Positions 1 through 9,379 of a stretch of 64,000 nt of DNA are shown piece after piece. The stretch is from Euhalothece natronophila Z-M001 (lineage in GTDB: Bacteria > Cyanobacteriota > Cyanobacteriia > Cyanobacteriales > Rubidibacteraceae). The notes under the pieces were generated by a model, which saw nothing but the letters and a program-made list of their open reading frames with translations, made no database searches and was not told the DNA's origin. The position numbers and the translations under genes were made by a program. Position 1 is the stretch's first letter. Every line of letters begins with the position of its first letter. The stretch is from positions 248,001 to 312,000 of the forward strand of contig NZ_CP042326.1 of NCBI RefSeq assembly GCF_007904085.1, in the 5' to 3' direction.

Positions 1-172
1 ATAAAGTGTTGTCCCCAGTCTCCCTGTAACAGCCATCCGAAGGAGAAGGGGTTTAATAGCCGTATCTCGAATAGACAAAAGTAGAGCGCGATCGAGGCTA
101 CAAACACAAGCGCGATCGCGCTTTCAGTTTTCAATAAGCGGATTTTGGAAGACTTATTTATCATAAATTCCT

Positions 173-337
173 TTAATACTGACCACAGATAAAATCTCCT
201 CCTTGAACTGGAATCTTATTAAATTGCCCATTTCTATAAAAATACATCGGCTGTCTATCAAAAGGACAATAATGGGTGACAATACTTTTACGGGTCAACT
301 TATTGCGATTTAATAATTGTTTCAACTTTTTGGACAA
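173..337 (-). CDS. possible small ORF, about 54 residues, unknown
   Basis: On the minus strand a reading frame stays open from a TTG inside the 3' end of the glycosyltransferase gene at 300-2516 to a TAA at 173-175. The frame includes the stretches THYCPFDRQPMYFYRNGQF and GGDFICGQY, with two cysteines and many aromatic residues, which looks more like protein than random AT-rich translation. There is no ATG except an internal one and I see no clear ribosome binding site. It could be a small protein coupled to the glycosyltransferase, the remnant of a longer gene, or chance. I do not recognise the family. Apart from this and a HIP1 site near 112, I see nothing in positions 1-299. Confidence 0.22.
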   Translation of the reverse strand: MSKKLKQLLNRNKLTRKSIVTHYCPFDRQPMYFYRNGQFNKIPVQGGDFICGQY

Positions 338-2516
338 AATTATCTCGCGAACATTCTAACTGAATTTTGTTTAAAGCAGCATTTCTTAAACTTTCCCATA
401 GTTTTTGGTTAAAATAAACTTGAGTACATTTTTCTGCAAAGGTTTTGGGGTCGTCACCTACTAGCACTTCTTGTTGATCTTCCCAACCGATTTGAGAGGC
501 AATCATTGAAGTAGTCACAATTGGTAGTCCATAAGCAGCGGCATGATGAACTTTAAATGGAATTCCTGCAGCAAAACGAGTTGGTGCAACAAAAACTCTG
601 GCACAATTATAAATTTCTTCTAAAGATTCTACTTTCCCCAACACCTGCAAAGAATCACTTTGTAAATCCCAAATTTTTTGGCATTTGTTAAAGCCAACAA
701 CTTTAAATGTTAAATCATTGCCAATTTTTTCTTGAAGTAACGGAAATACTTCTTTAGCAAACCAGACAACTGAATCAGCATTAGGAGAATTAATGTTGTG
801 AATTGCACCCACAAAAACAATTCCTGTTCGCTCTTCAAATTTTTTAGCAGTAGGCTTTAGATCAACTGTATGCCCTAGTGTATAGACAGAATTTACTCCT
901 GCATTCGTAAAATGTTCTTGCTCTTTTTCCGAAACAGTGATAACTGTATCAGCATTTTCTGCTAGTTGCATTTCTGTCTGAACTAATAATTTTTTTTCAT
1001 TTTGAGAAACTGTCTTTCCTAGAAGTTGACGTTTTTTGACCTCTCGTAAAGCATAAATTGCTTCCGCGTCGTAAATAATTCGAGTTTTTTCAAACCATTG
1101 GGAATTACGGTTTAAAATTGGATTCAAAATTTCCATATTATGGGGACGGCTAATAAAAATTAAATCATAGCAGTGAGCGCGTTGATTTAGAAATTCTTCT
1201 AGTCCTTCAATTCCTTGATGAAGAACTAGCTCAACCACTTTTGGAATATCCTCATAGGCTTCCTGCCAACTTTCTTCTGGAAAACCAAGAGGGTAAAAGG
1301 TGACACAGTAATTTAAATCCACTAGAGCTTGCAAAATATCTCGTGATCTAGGAAACCCAGACCCTAAAAAAGCATGAGGAACTCTATCATCAATATACAA
1401 AATATGATTAGAATTACGAGAATGGCTTCGTGCTAAAACAATATTTTCTGGAGCTGGTGGTAAATGATAATTAGCTAGTTGTTGCGAATGCTTTTGAGTA
1501 AAAATAGATTGATGAGCCTTCTGAAGATTAATTGCTGAGTCATTGGATTGGGCGCTGGCAAATTCAAAGTGAACAATTGCTGCGTTGGGTTCGTACACAA
1601 CTCGCTTACCTTGCTCCCAAAGCCTCAGACAATAATCCGTTTCTTCATAATAAGCTGGTTTATAATCTTCATCAAACCCACCCATTTCTAAAAACAAGTT
1701 TCGTTCTGTTAGTAGAAAAGCTCCTGAACAATAATCTACATCACGCCGAAACATATAGGGATAATCAAAGGGATTACCTCCTCTTCCGTATCCTAAACAA
1801 GAACCATCATTCCAAATGATGCTACCTGCCTCTTGTAGCTGACCATCTAAGAAGATAATTTTCCCCCCAACTGCTCCAATATCATTGGCACTAGAGTAAG
1901 TGTCTAGGGCGGCAGATAATGTTCCTGGCAAGATTTGAGCATCATTATTGAGTAAGAGCAAATAAGAGCCTTTTGCGACTTTTGAGGCTTGGTTTATGGC
2001 TGCTAAAAAATGGCAGTTTTCTCGATTTAAAATTTTAGTAACGCCGCATAAGCGCTCCAAAAGCAGATTAGTTTGATCTTGTGAGGCATTATCTACTAGT
2101 ATTATCTCACAGGGATGCTCGGCGTTCAGAGTAACTGTCATCAGAGAACGCAAACACTGAAATGTTAGCTCTGCTCTGTTGTGTAAAACTAAGATAATAC
2201 TGACTAAGGGTTTTTCTGTGCTTGGAAATGATAGATTTTTATCAGATAGTAAGAAGCTATCTAGCTCTACTTGATAAAGGTATGATAGTTGTTCTTTATA
2301 AGTAATTTTCTTGTCATGATTTGACTCTTGCAATGTCGGATTCTTTTGGTAGCGATTAATCCATAATTTCCGCCATAACTTAAGTTTTTTTATCAATTGA
2401 CGCTTTTTTATCGCTAACTTTGCCATTGGATAAAATCCTTGATTTGGCTGATTAGAATTTGTCATCTTTATCTTCGTGCTGGAGGTTTCTTTATTGTTAG
2501 TTATATTATTCTTCAA
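300..2516 (-). CDS. two-domain glycosyltransferase (GT2 + GT4-like)
   Basis: This 738-residue protein probably adds two successive sugars in surface polysaccharide synthesis on the cytoplasmic side. A GT-A, family 2 domain starts near residue 103 (VSIILVLHNRAE, then ILVDNASQD, and NND as the likely metal-binding DXD-type site). A GT-B, family 4-like domain covers about 375-738, with the motif GIVFVGAIHN and the region PTRFAAGIPFKVHHAAA near the nucleotide-sugar site. The N terminus carries a basic Trp/Lys segment (KLKLWRKLW) that recalls the tails of its operon neighbours. It overlaps the preceding gene's end by 11 bases and is the last gene of the minus-strand operon. The acceptor and the sugars cannot be read from sequence. 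Confidence 0.85.
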   Translation of the reverse strand: MKNNITNNKETSSTKIKMTNSNQPNQGFYPMAKLAIKKRQLIKKLKLWRKLWINRYQKNPTLQESNHDKKITYKEQLSYLYQVELDSFLLSDKNLSFPSTEKPLVSIILVLHNRAELTFQCLRSLMTVTLNAEHPCEIILVDNASQDQTNLLLERLCGVTKILNRENCHFLAAINQASKVAKGSYLLLLNNDAQILPGTLSAALDTYSSANDIGAVGGKIIFLDGQLQEAGSIIWNDGSCLGYGRGGNPFDYPYMFRRDVDYCSGAFLLTERNLFLEMGGFDEDYKPAYYEETDYCLRLWEQGKRVVYEPNAAIVHFEFASAQSNDSAINLQKAHQSIFTQKHSQQLANYHLPPAPENIVLARSHSRNSNHILYIDDRVPHAFLGSGFPRSRDILQALVDLNYCVTFYPLGFPEESWQEAYEDIPKVVELVLHQGIEGLEEFLNQRAHCYDLIFISRPHNMEILNPILNRNSQWFEKTRIIYDAEAIYALREVKKRQLLGKTVSQNEKKLLVQTEMQLAENADTVITVSEKEQEHFTNAGVNSVYTLGHTVDLKPTAKKFEERTGIVFVGAIHNINSPNADSVVWFAKEVFPLLQEKIGNDLTFKVVGFNKCQKIWDLQSDSLQVLGKVESLEEIYNCARVFVAPTRFAAGIPFKVHHAAAYGLPIVTTSMIASQIGWEDQQEVLVGDDPKTFAEKCTQVYFNQKLWESLRNAALNKIQLECSRDNFVQKVETIIKSQ

Positions 2517-4812
2517 GTTCTGCTAATCGCAACCAAGCTTTTACTTTAAACCATTTTTCTCTTAATTTCCAGAATTTACTCCTTTTCATTGTTTCAATTT
2601 CAATTTCTTTGTCTTGGAGCTGGTGTTGAGTATCTTGGAGCTGAGTTTTTGTGTGTTGGAGCTGGTGTTGAGTATCTTGGAGCTGAGTTTTTGTGTGTTG
2701 GAGCTGGTGTTGAGTATCTTGGAGCTGAGTTTTTGTGTGTTGGAGCTGGTGTTGAGTATTTTGCAGTTCGTTTTGAGTATTTCGTAGTTGAATTTGTACA
2801 TCTTTAAGCCGTTGCGACTCCAGATATAAAGAAGGAAGATTTTTTTGAAAACGGGGAGGAAGACGAAGGATATGATTATAAAAGTTAATGGTTTCTTTTG
2901 CTGTCTTTCTCCAATCAAATTCCTGAACTTTTTTTCTTCCCTTTTTAATTGCGCGATCGCGCTGTTTTTGATTTTCTATTAATTCAATCACAGTTGAGGC
3001 AATTTTTTCAATTTCTCCGGGATGAAAAGAAATTGCCCCTTCTCCAACTACTTCTGGGATACTAGTTAAATTCGATGTAATAACAGGGCAACCGTGAGCA
3101 AAGGCTTCTAAAGGAGGAAATCCAAATCCTTCCGAATTAGATAAATAGAGTAACACTCCTGCATTGCCATATAACTTAAGCAACATTTCGTCAGAAACAT
3201 GATTGAGGAAAAAGATGTTTTCTTTAAGACTTGTCTCTTGTTCTAGGCTTTCCTGTAACTTTTGTTTACTACCCCCTTGCGCGATCGTATTGCCAACGAT
3301 AACTAATTGATAATGGTATCCTAATTTCTGTGTTTTTTCCAAAACTTTAACTGTTGCTTCTAAATTCTTATGCAAATAGTCATTCCCCACAAACAATAAA
3401 TATTTTTGGGGAGTAATTCCCATTTCTTGGCAAAATGATTCATCAACATCAGAGATAGAGTCATATCTTTGATTAATCCCGTGATAAACTGTCTTTACCC
3501 TTTCCGGATGAATTAAATCATTTTCGTGTTTGGCAAAGGTATTAACAGATAGTAATTCATCTTTAATAAAATTAGAAATGGTAATGACACCATCGACACT
3601 GGCTAAATAGACTTGCATGATTAGATAATAATAATAAAACCAGTTATTATCTTTAAAATATAAAGGATTTTTTGCTAAAATAAAATCTTGCAATGTAATG
3701 ATAATTCGTTTCGCATGTGGTCTTAGGGTTGCTAAGTTTTGCAAAAGAGTTCCCTGAAGCGTAATATGAAAAACATCCCATAATTCTTGCTTGGGATTAC
3801 TTTGCAAACTAGCTTCTTCAATTAAATTAGGACTTTCCTTGATGCCAAAAGTATTTAACACCTCTTTGACGTAATTTTGACGATTATTATTCACCAATAA
3901 ATCAACTTTAATATTTGTCACTTTTTCAGTGTAGGCTCTAATTAGCTCAATCAAATATCTTTGATTTCCAGCAAATGTATCATCTAAACAGCGTCCATCT
4001 AACCCAATTCTTAACTGTCTAGTTTTAACTTGAATATTATCCCAAATTTGATTAGATTTATTTTTTTGATAAAACTGTATTAAGTCCCAATAAAATGGAT
4101 ATTTTTGGACTAAAAGTTCTCCCTGAAATGGCTGATTATTCACATCAGATATATTTTTGGAATGATAAATAAAGGTATCATCTGCCATAATGTTACAGAG
4201 AGAATAACTCAAGACTCGTAAACAAAAGTCATACTCACTTCCGCAACTACGATTATAGTCTTCATCTAAGTCGCCTAAGAGATTAAACGTTGTTCTTTTG
4301 ATGTATAAACAAAACCCATGACCGACTGGAACTTCTGGGTAAAGATAACAGGAAGTTTCTTCAACTAATTGAGCAAACGATTCAATATCATAACCTTTTG
4401 GTATTTCGTTAAATTTTCCAAATTCTGGAATTGAAAAAATTGTTGCATTGTTAGAAAGAGGCGTTACTGTCGCAATATTTTCTTTAAGATATGCTGCTTG
4501 TTTTAATTTACTAATCCAGTTTTGAGTGACAATTGTATCGCTATGAAGAAGAATGATATCATTTTCTTTTGAAAACTGGATTCCTTGATTCACTGTCTTG
4601 ACAAATCCCTGATTGTGTTGATTCTGATGAATTAACACTGGAAATTGGGCGTTTTTTTTTATTTCTTCCAAGTAGATAGCTATGTTGGGATCAGTGCTCC
4701 CATCGTCTAGTAAAATTAATCTAGCTTCACTATCAAAATGTTTAACGACACTCTCTAAGCAGTTCTTCAGTAGGGGATAACTATTAAAAATTGGGATAAT
4801 TATATCAATCAT
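2506..4812 (-). CDS. two-domain glycosyltransferase with coiled-coil repeat tail
   Basis: This 768-residue protein has a family 2 glycosyltransferase domain at residues 1-230 (starts MIDIIIPIFNSYP; LLDDGSTD) and a family 4 GT-B domain at about 265-650 (LFVGNDYLHKN, and SEGFGFPPLEAFAHG carrying the usual EX7E-like signature). From about residue 670 it turns into a Gln-rich coiled coil made of a 14-residue repeat (QHQLQHTKTQLQDT, three copies), then ends with SKFWKLREKWFKVKAWL. That tail is shared with the next two upstream enzymes. It lies 11 bases from the neighbouring glycosyltransferase and should be translated with it. Role in building an exported polysaccharide is inferred from the operon. 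Confidence 0.86.
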   Translation of the reverse strand: MIDIIIPIFNSYPLLKNCLESVVKHFDSEARLILLDDGSTDPNIAIYLEEIKKNAQFPVLIHQNQHNQGFVKTVNQGIQFSKENDIILLHSDTIVTQNWISKLKQAAYLKENIATVTPLSNNATIFSIPEFGKFNEIPKGYDIESFAQLVEETSCYLYPEVPVGHGFCLYIKRTTFNLLGDLDEDYNRSCGSEYDFCLRVLSYSLCNIMADDTFIYHSKNISDVNNQPFQGELLVQKYPFYWDLIQFYQKNKSNQIWDNIQVKTRQLRIGLDGRCLDDTFAGNQRYLIELIRAYTEKVTNIKVDLLVNNNRQNYVKEVLNTFGIKESPNLIEEASLQSNPKQELWDVFHITLQGTLLQNLATLRPHAKRIIITLQDFILAKNPLYFKDNNWFYYYYLIMQVYLASVDGVITISNFIKDELLSVNTFAKHENDLIHPERVKTVYHGINQRYDSISDVDESFCQEMGITPQKYLLFVGNDYLHKNLEATVKVLEKTQKLGYHYQLVIVGNTIAQGGSKQKLQESLEQETSLKENIFFLNHVSDEMLLKLYGNAGVLLYLSNSEGFGFPPLEAFAHGCPVITSNLTSIPEVVGEGAISFHPGEIEKIASTVIELIENQKQRDRAIKKGRKKVQEFDWRKTAKETINFYNHILRLPPRFQKNLPSLYLESQRLKDVQIQLRNTQNELQNTQHQLQHTKTQLQDTQHQLQHTKTQLQDTQHQLQHTKTQLQDTQHQLQDKEIEIETMKRSKFWKLREKWFKVKAWLRLAELEE
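2614..2759. repeat. 42-bp tandem repeat inside a glycosyltransferase gene
   Basis: Three full copies of a 42-base unit begin at 2614, 2656 and 2698, followed by a partial fourth copy from 2740 to about 2759. The unit length is a multiple of three, so copy-number changes would lengthen or shorten the coiled coil by 14 residues without breaking the gene. The copies are identical or nearly so, which points to recent expansion or ongoing homogenisation. Confidence 0.95.
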
Positions 4813-4823
4813 TTTTCTTTTTA

Positions 4824-6056
4824 CTAAGTTAGTCTGAATTTCTTCTTAAGCCACAACCAAGTCTCACGGAGTCTCCAGAACTTGCTACTTTCCATTGCTT
4901 GAATCCGCTGTTTTAGTAGTTCAATTTCTTTTTGACTAGCAGCTAATTCTTCCTTTTTGCTTTGTAATGCTTGTTCTGCACTTTGTAAACATTTATACCG
5001 ACTGGGGATATATTCGTTATCTCCATAAGTTAAAAACCAATGGTAGTATGAATAATCTGGATCAGAAGTCAAAAATGGATTAGGGTAAAGGGCTTTTAAG
5101 TCTTCTCGATGGCGATAAAGTAAACGGTGTTCTTGTGTAATGACTTCTCCATTCTCAAATGTTGCGTAATAAAATGGAATTTGGCTAAACTCTCTCTGAC
5201 CATAATGTTCACATTCTTTTAGATACCATTCACGCAATTGAAATAAAACTGGACTCTCTTTTCCATACTTGTTTAGCATAAATTCTTGATCACCACTATC
5301 CAGTCCTGAAAAATGATAAAAGCACATTAGTTCACCATTAACATAAATTCCTTCCTTAAGACTTCCCGTTACACGGCGATGAGTTAGATTCCAAGTGGCA
5401 ACATTATAAATTGGTTCTTGTAAAACCAGATAATCTGAAAAAAAAGCTGGTGCTAAGTCAACCCATTTTTGATCTGTAAATAGTCCATTGGGAGTATCGT
5501 CATAACAAAATTCTAAACAGCGATCGCGCCACCAGGCAATAAATTTTCTCCCTTGTTCAGAATTACGAATTCCCAAAAAACCTAGGTTAAAAACTCCAAC
5601 TTTTAAGCTATGAATTTCATTATCAATAATTGCTTCTCTCTCACTTTCTGGAACAGTTTGGTGAGGCGTTAGTAAAACGCTATGATAATCCAGCTTCTGA
5701 ATCAAGCTATCAAGTGGCGAAAGAATGACAATATCAGGATCAAAAAATAACAGCTTTTTGCAGTCAAATTTATCAAAAATATAGTCAAAAGCAATCCCTT
5801 TTACTGCTGTACAGAGTTCAATAATATTATGTTGAAATAACCAAGATTTGAAATTAGGAATTTTCAATTGTTCAAGAGTAATAATAAAGTCAAATGGTTC
5901 TTCTGCTAACACCACTGACTCTGGAACTACATCACATAATACTAAATAGATTTTAGCAGATGGATGTAACTCCTTTATCGAGTGAGCTAACACTCTTGCC
6001 TTAGGAAAATAATTCGCTGTAATAGTTGTAAATATATGAAGGGGAGGCTTTTCCAT
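4824..6056 (-). CDS. GT-A fold glycosyltransferase with SKFW tail
   Basis: This is a 410-residue GT-A type glycosyltransferase. The N terminus (HIFTTITANYFPKARVLAHS) and the acidic metal-binding motif FFDPDIVIL at about residues 104-112 fit a nucleotide-sugar-dependent transferase of the GT8-like group. The region around DQKWVDLAPAFF, then NVATWNLTHR, is typical of cyanobacterial members encoded in polysaccharide clusters. Residues 360-410 form a short coiled coil followed by MESSKFWRLRETWLWLKK, the tail shared with two other enzymes here. It sits 11 bases after one neighbour and 29 before the other, so it belongs to the same transcript. Donor and acceptor are unknown. Confidence 0.75.
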   Translation of the reverse strand: MEKPPLHIFTTITANYFPKARVLAHSIKELHPSAKIYLVLCDVVPESVVLAEEPFDFIITLEQLKIPNFKSWLFQHNIIELCTAVKGIAFDYIFDKFDCKKLLFFDPDIVILSPLDSLIQKLDYHSVLLTPHQTVPESEREAIIDNEIHSLKVGVFNLGFLGIRNSEQGRKFIAWWRDRCLEFCYDDTPNGLFTDQKWVDLAPAFFSDYLVLQEPIYNVATWNLTHRRVTGSLKEGIYVNGELMCFYHFSGLDSGDQEFMLNKYGKESPVLFQLREWYLKECEHYGQREFSQIPFYYATFENGEVITQEHRLLYRHREDLKALYPNPFLTSDPDYSYYHWFLTYGDNEYIPSRYKCLQSAEQALQSKKEELAASQKEIELLKQRIQAMESSKFWRLRETWLWLKKKFRLT

Positions 6057-6085
6057 TTGTGTTTTATTTCAGTGTCGGAAAACAG

Positions 6086-7075
6086 TTAGCGGTTTAAAAA
6101 AGGGAAACGTTGTTTAAGTTGCATCCAGAATTGTCTCATTTTCCAGAACTTACTACTTTCCATCGCTTTAATTAGTTCTTCTAATTCGGTAATTCTAGCA
6201 TTTTTCTCACTTAATTCCTGCTGGATCTTCTGTTGTTGTTTTTGTCTCACTCGCATTTGTAACCAGTCTTGAAGTAACCAGTTTCGATCCATTGGTAAAT
6301 CACTTAATTCATGTTGGGAGTGGCAAAACTCGCAACGGGTTTGTAGTTCCTGATACAATTGGCTTGCCTCGGGAAAAAATTGTTGGAAGAGGTAACAGCG
6401 AAGAGGGTGAGAAATGTCGGTTTGAAATAAAGAGGAATTATAAATTTCAGACTGAACCGATAGATTAAATCGAAATTTTTGCGCGATCGCGCGACTCAAA
6501 ACAGTTGGATCATTAATAATCCTGTCAATATTGAGGAGAAGACTTTTGTCAGGATAGCGATCATAAAAATTAATCAGCGCAGCATTATAATTGAGCCAAA
6601 AATCTAAAGCCAGTTGTGGAGAATTAGTAAAAATTGGATCCCCTCGCCGATACAAAGAATCAACTACTTCCCAAGGTGCGCGATATAAAAAAATAAATTG
6701 TGCTTCAGGTAACTGAGACTGCCAAAAGTCTAAAAATAGTGTCCCTCTGGGATCTTTCCAGCCAGTCATCCCTTTTGTGGTGTCTCGCTTACTGGCAATA
6801 ATTTCTTTGGCTTGTGTTAAGTACGGTTCTGGAATTTGAGTAATTTTCTCTAAATGAACCCAACCTTCTGGCGGAAGATGATGGGCTTTCAGGACATTTT
6901 CATGAAATCGAACTACTGCTAAATCTTCAAAATATTCTTTAACCTTACTTTCCATCGACGGGTTGAAGTCCTTGCCGAGATCAACCCCACCACTCTGTAA
7001 TAAAGACGCAGTTAAAGAGGTTCCGGAACGGTGCATTCCCGTAATAATTAGAATTGGGGAAGTAGAATTAGACAT
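6086..7075 (-). CDS. sulfotransferase family protein with SKFW tail
   Basis: The 329-residue product begins with ILIITGMHRSGTSLTASLL, the 5'-phosphosulfate-binding loop of PAPS-dependent sulfotransferases, and carries GWKDPRGTLFLDFW, another family hallmark. It should transfer sulfate from PAPS to a sugar of the glycan made by the surrounding genes. After the catalytic domain (about 1-270) comes a coiled coil (about 275-303) and the tail MESSKFWKMRQFWMQLKQRF. It lies 5 bases behind the wzt-like gene and 29 before the next glycosyltransferase. Sulfated extracellular polysaccharide is common in cyanobacteria; that this enzyme acts on one is inference from position. Confidence 0.8.
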   Translation of the reverse strand: MSNSTSPILIITGMHRSGTSLTASLLQSGGVDLGKDFNPSMESKVKEYFEDLAVVRFHENVLKAHHLPPEGWVHLEKITQIPEPYLTQAKEIIASKRDTTKGMTGWKDPRGTLFLDFWQSQLPEAQFIFLYRAPWEVVDSLYRRGDPIFTNSPQLALDFWLNYNAALINFYDRYPDKSLLLNIDRIINDPTVLSRAIAQKFRFNLSVQSEIYNSSLFQTDISHPLRCYLFQQFFPEASQLYQELQTRCEFCHSQHELSDLPMDRNWLLQDWLQMRVRQKQQQKIQQELSEKNARITELEELIKAMESSKFWKMRQFWMQLKQRFPFLNR

Positions 7076-7080
7076 AAAAA

Positions 7081-8424
7081 CTAAATTTCAATGAGATGGG
7101 GATTAACAGTCGTTTTCGCTTGAACCTGAAAATCAACAATAGTTGTGGCTAAGAGTCCTGTTTCTGGTTGTACGCGAAACATGGCAGCATCAATACAGCG
7201 ATGTAAATAACTTTCTTGTCCTTCAATATCTCCCACTACACCTGCATTGAGGAAATAAACCCCAGGTAAAAGAGAGCAATAAAAAGTAAAATCCACTTGC
7301 ACAATTGTGTTTGGGGTAATTACTTCAATTGCATTCTCAGGAGGATGAGAAGCAGCTCCCCCTAACTCAACACCACTCATCGTTTTAATCAGCATTCCAA
7401 ATCGAACATTATAAGCCGCTTGTGTAAAACGAACCTCATAAGAATAAATGTAATATTCATTACGATGAATGAGGTTAACTTTTTCTCCTGCTTGATTTTT
7501 GAGATGAGGGGATTGAATTTCGGCTCCCCGAGACACATAAAATAAGGTACTTTTGGGAACTAAGTTAGGGTCATAGTGATCTTCGCTAACAGGGGAAGAC
7601 TCCCTTGAAGCATTGCTTTGACTTTTCTGAGCGCGATCGGTGTTTTCATCAAATGCTTGAATTTCTTGGCGAATCGTATCAATTTTATCTGCAGGAGCAT
7701 AGATCAGTTTATGGTATTTAGATACGACTAACTTCGGCGTTCCTTGCATTAGTAAGTTTCCCTGATCAATTAAGGCAGCATAATTACACAGGTCAATAAT
7801 CGAACCTGCAGAGTGAGAAACAAAAATAACTGTTCCGCCATGCTCTTGGATAGATTTAATCCGAGCAAAGCACTTCCTTTGGAATACTTCATCCCCTACT
7901 GACAAGGCTTCATCCACGACTAAAATATCAGGTTTAACACTGGTTGCTACCGCAAAGGCTAGCCGAATGAACATTCCACTGGAATAAGTTTTTACCGGCT
8001 GATCAATAAAGTCACCAATATCAGCAAAGCTGGCAATTTCATCAAATCGAGCTTCAATTTCTTTTTGTTGTAGTCCTAACATACGACCATTAAAAAAAAC
8101 ATTTTGTCGCCCAGTAAATTCGGGATTAAAACCACTGCCTAGTTCTAAAAGAGCAGATACACGCCCCCCCACTTTAACTCGCCCTGAAGTTGCAGTTAGG
8201 GTTCCTACAAGAATTTGTAGGAGGGTACTTTTACCTGAACCATTACGTCCAACTAATCCTAACGTTTCTCCTTTAGGAATCTCTAAGTTAATATTTCTTA
8301 AAGCCCAGAATTGATCGGCTCTTGTTTTCTGGGGGAAAAACAGATCCTTGAGGCGATCTACAGGATGAGCATATCTATAAAAACATTTAGAAACATTTTC
8401 AATTAAAACAGCAATTTCACTCAT
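7081..8424 (-). CDS. wzt: polysaccharide ABC exporter ATP-binding subunit (Wzt type)
   Basis: This 447-residue ATPase should power export of a finished lipid-linked glycan through the membrane subunit encoded just upstream. Walker A is GLVGRNGSGKSTLL (about 56-69), the signature is YSSGMFIRLAFA (about 147), and Walker B is ILVVDEALSVGDE. The helix after Walker A and the DEALSVGDE form are characteristic of the Wzt/TagH branch. Residues 290-447 form an extra C-terminal domain, probably a carbohydrate-binding Wzt-C domain that selects the glycan. Such a domain implies recognition of a terminal modification, and the sulfotransferase gene follows only 5 bases later. It lies 14 bases after the permease gene. 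Confidence 0.9.
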   Translation of the reverse strand: MSEIAVLIENVSKCFYRYAHPVDRLKDLFFPQKTRADQFWALRNINLEIPKGETLGLVGRNGSGKSTLLQILVGTLTATSGRVKVGGRVSALLELGSGFNPEFTGRQNVFFNGRMLGLQQKEIEARFDEIASFADIGDFIDQPVKTYSSGMFIRLAFAVATSVKPDILVVDEALSVGDEVFQRKCFARIKSIQEHGGTVIFVSHSAGSIIDLCNYAALIDQGNLLMQGTPKLVVSKYHKLIYAPADKIDTIRQEIQAFDENTDRAQKSQSNASRESSPVSEDHYDPNLVPKSTLFYVSRGAEIQSPHLKNQAGEKVNLIHRNEYYIYSYEVRFTQAAYNVRFGMLIKTMSGVELGGAASHPPENAIEVITPNTIVQVDFTFYCSLLPGVYFLNAGVVGDIEGQESYLHRCIDAAMFRVQPETGLLATTIVDFQVQAKTTVNPHLIEI

Positions 8425-8438
8425 CTTTCAGGTCCATA

Positions 8439-9266
8439 TTATAATACATCAGCAAAACCAGGGCGTAACCGCTGGTAAGTCCAAAATCCTCCATAAAATA
8501 CTAACAGAGATATAATCGTTAACACTCCCAATTGTCCCCAATGCTCTACATTGCCAATAATAATAGTGTCACGATAGAGTTGAGTAATAATTGCCATGGG
8601 GTTCACCCAGAAAACTACATCTTGAAATTGTTCAGGAATGACATTAGGGGGGTAAACAATAGGAGTGAGATAAAACCAAAGATGAAATATGACTGATAAA
8701 GTTTGTGGAATATCTCGCAAGAAAACTGTTAAGGCAGCAGTTAAATATGCTAAACCTGTGGTGAATAAGATTTGCGGCATCCAAACTAAGGGCAAAAAGA
8801 CCAATGTTTCATGTAGAGTTCCCTGAATGAGAGCGTAGAGAACAATGAGAGTAACTAATCCGAAGGCACTTTCTACAAGGGCAGCAAATATAGGAACTAA
8901 AGGTAATAATGATAAGGGAAAAACAACTTTCTTCACTAGGTTTGTTTGGGCTACAACTGTATTGGATGCTTCTACTAATCCTCCAGTAAAGGCCATCCAA
9001 GGTACTAAGCCCGCAAATAACCAAAAGCCAAATATTAAACTATCATCTTCTGGTAATCCAGCTAAGCTTAGTTTAACTTGTAAAACAATTGAGAAAACGT
9101 AAGTATAAATTAATAAGTGGGAAAGCTGAGTTAAGAGTGGCCAAAAGTTGCCTAAAAGAGAACCTTTGTAACGATCCTCTAACTCTCTTTTCACTAACAT
9201 CTTTAAAAGATCAAATTTTAACCACTGTTGTTGAAAATGATATTTTTTTGGTTGTAAATATCCCAT
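8439..9266 (-). CDS. wzm: polysaccharide ABC exporter permease (Wzm type)
   Basis: The 275-residue protein has about six hydrophobic segments and a cytoplasmic N terminus with the ABC-2 type signature LLKMLVKRELEDRYKGSLLG. The late stretch LTPIVYPPNVIPEQFQDVVFWVNPM is typical of Wzm/TagG permeases. It forms the inner-membrane channel paired with the adjacent ATPase. It is the first gene of the minus-strand operon, so the promoter must lie upstream of 9266, in or across the short junction with the oppositely oriented foreign genes. Confidence 0.92.
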   Translation of the reverse strand: MGYLQPKKYHFQQQWLKFDLLKMLVKRELEDRYKGSLLGNFWPLLTQLSHLLIYTYVFSIVLQVKLSLAGLPEDDSLIFGFWLFAGLVPWMAFTGGLVEASNTVVAQTNLVKKVVFPLSLLPLVPIFAALVESAFGLVTLIVLYALIQGTLHETLVFLPLVWMPQILFTTGLAYLTAALTVFLRDIPQTLSVIFHLWFYLTPIVYPPNVIPEQFQDVVFWVNPMAIITQLYRDTIIIGNVEHWGQLGVLTIISLLVFYGGFWTYQRLRPGFADVL

Positions 9267-9379
9267 ATGATGTAAATAATTAATTGTGATTGCTCAAGCA
9301 CAAACGGTTTATATTCTACATGAATATAGTATTTGGATGGTTAGGTCCGCAAACTGCTAGGCTATATTGGGGGCGAGTT

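Noticed and set aside
2614..2759. Regular repeat that could be taken for a CRISPR array
   Set aside because: The units are head to tail without unique spacers and are in frame inside a coiled-coil coding region.
2586..2918. Second minus-strand frame across the 42-bp repeat
   Set aside because: Open only because the repeat period is a multiple of three; the other frame gives a proper coiled coil.
9290..9379. Upstream extension of the foreign GT2 gene from TTG 9290
   Set aside because: The 30 residues do not fit the family start and cross the composition boundary; TTG 9380 directly precedes the conserved strand.
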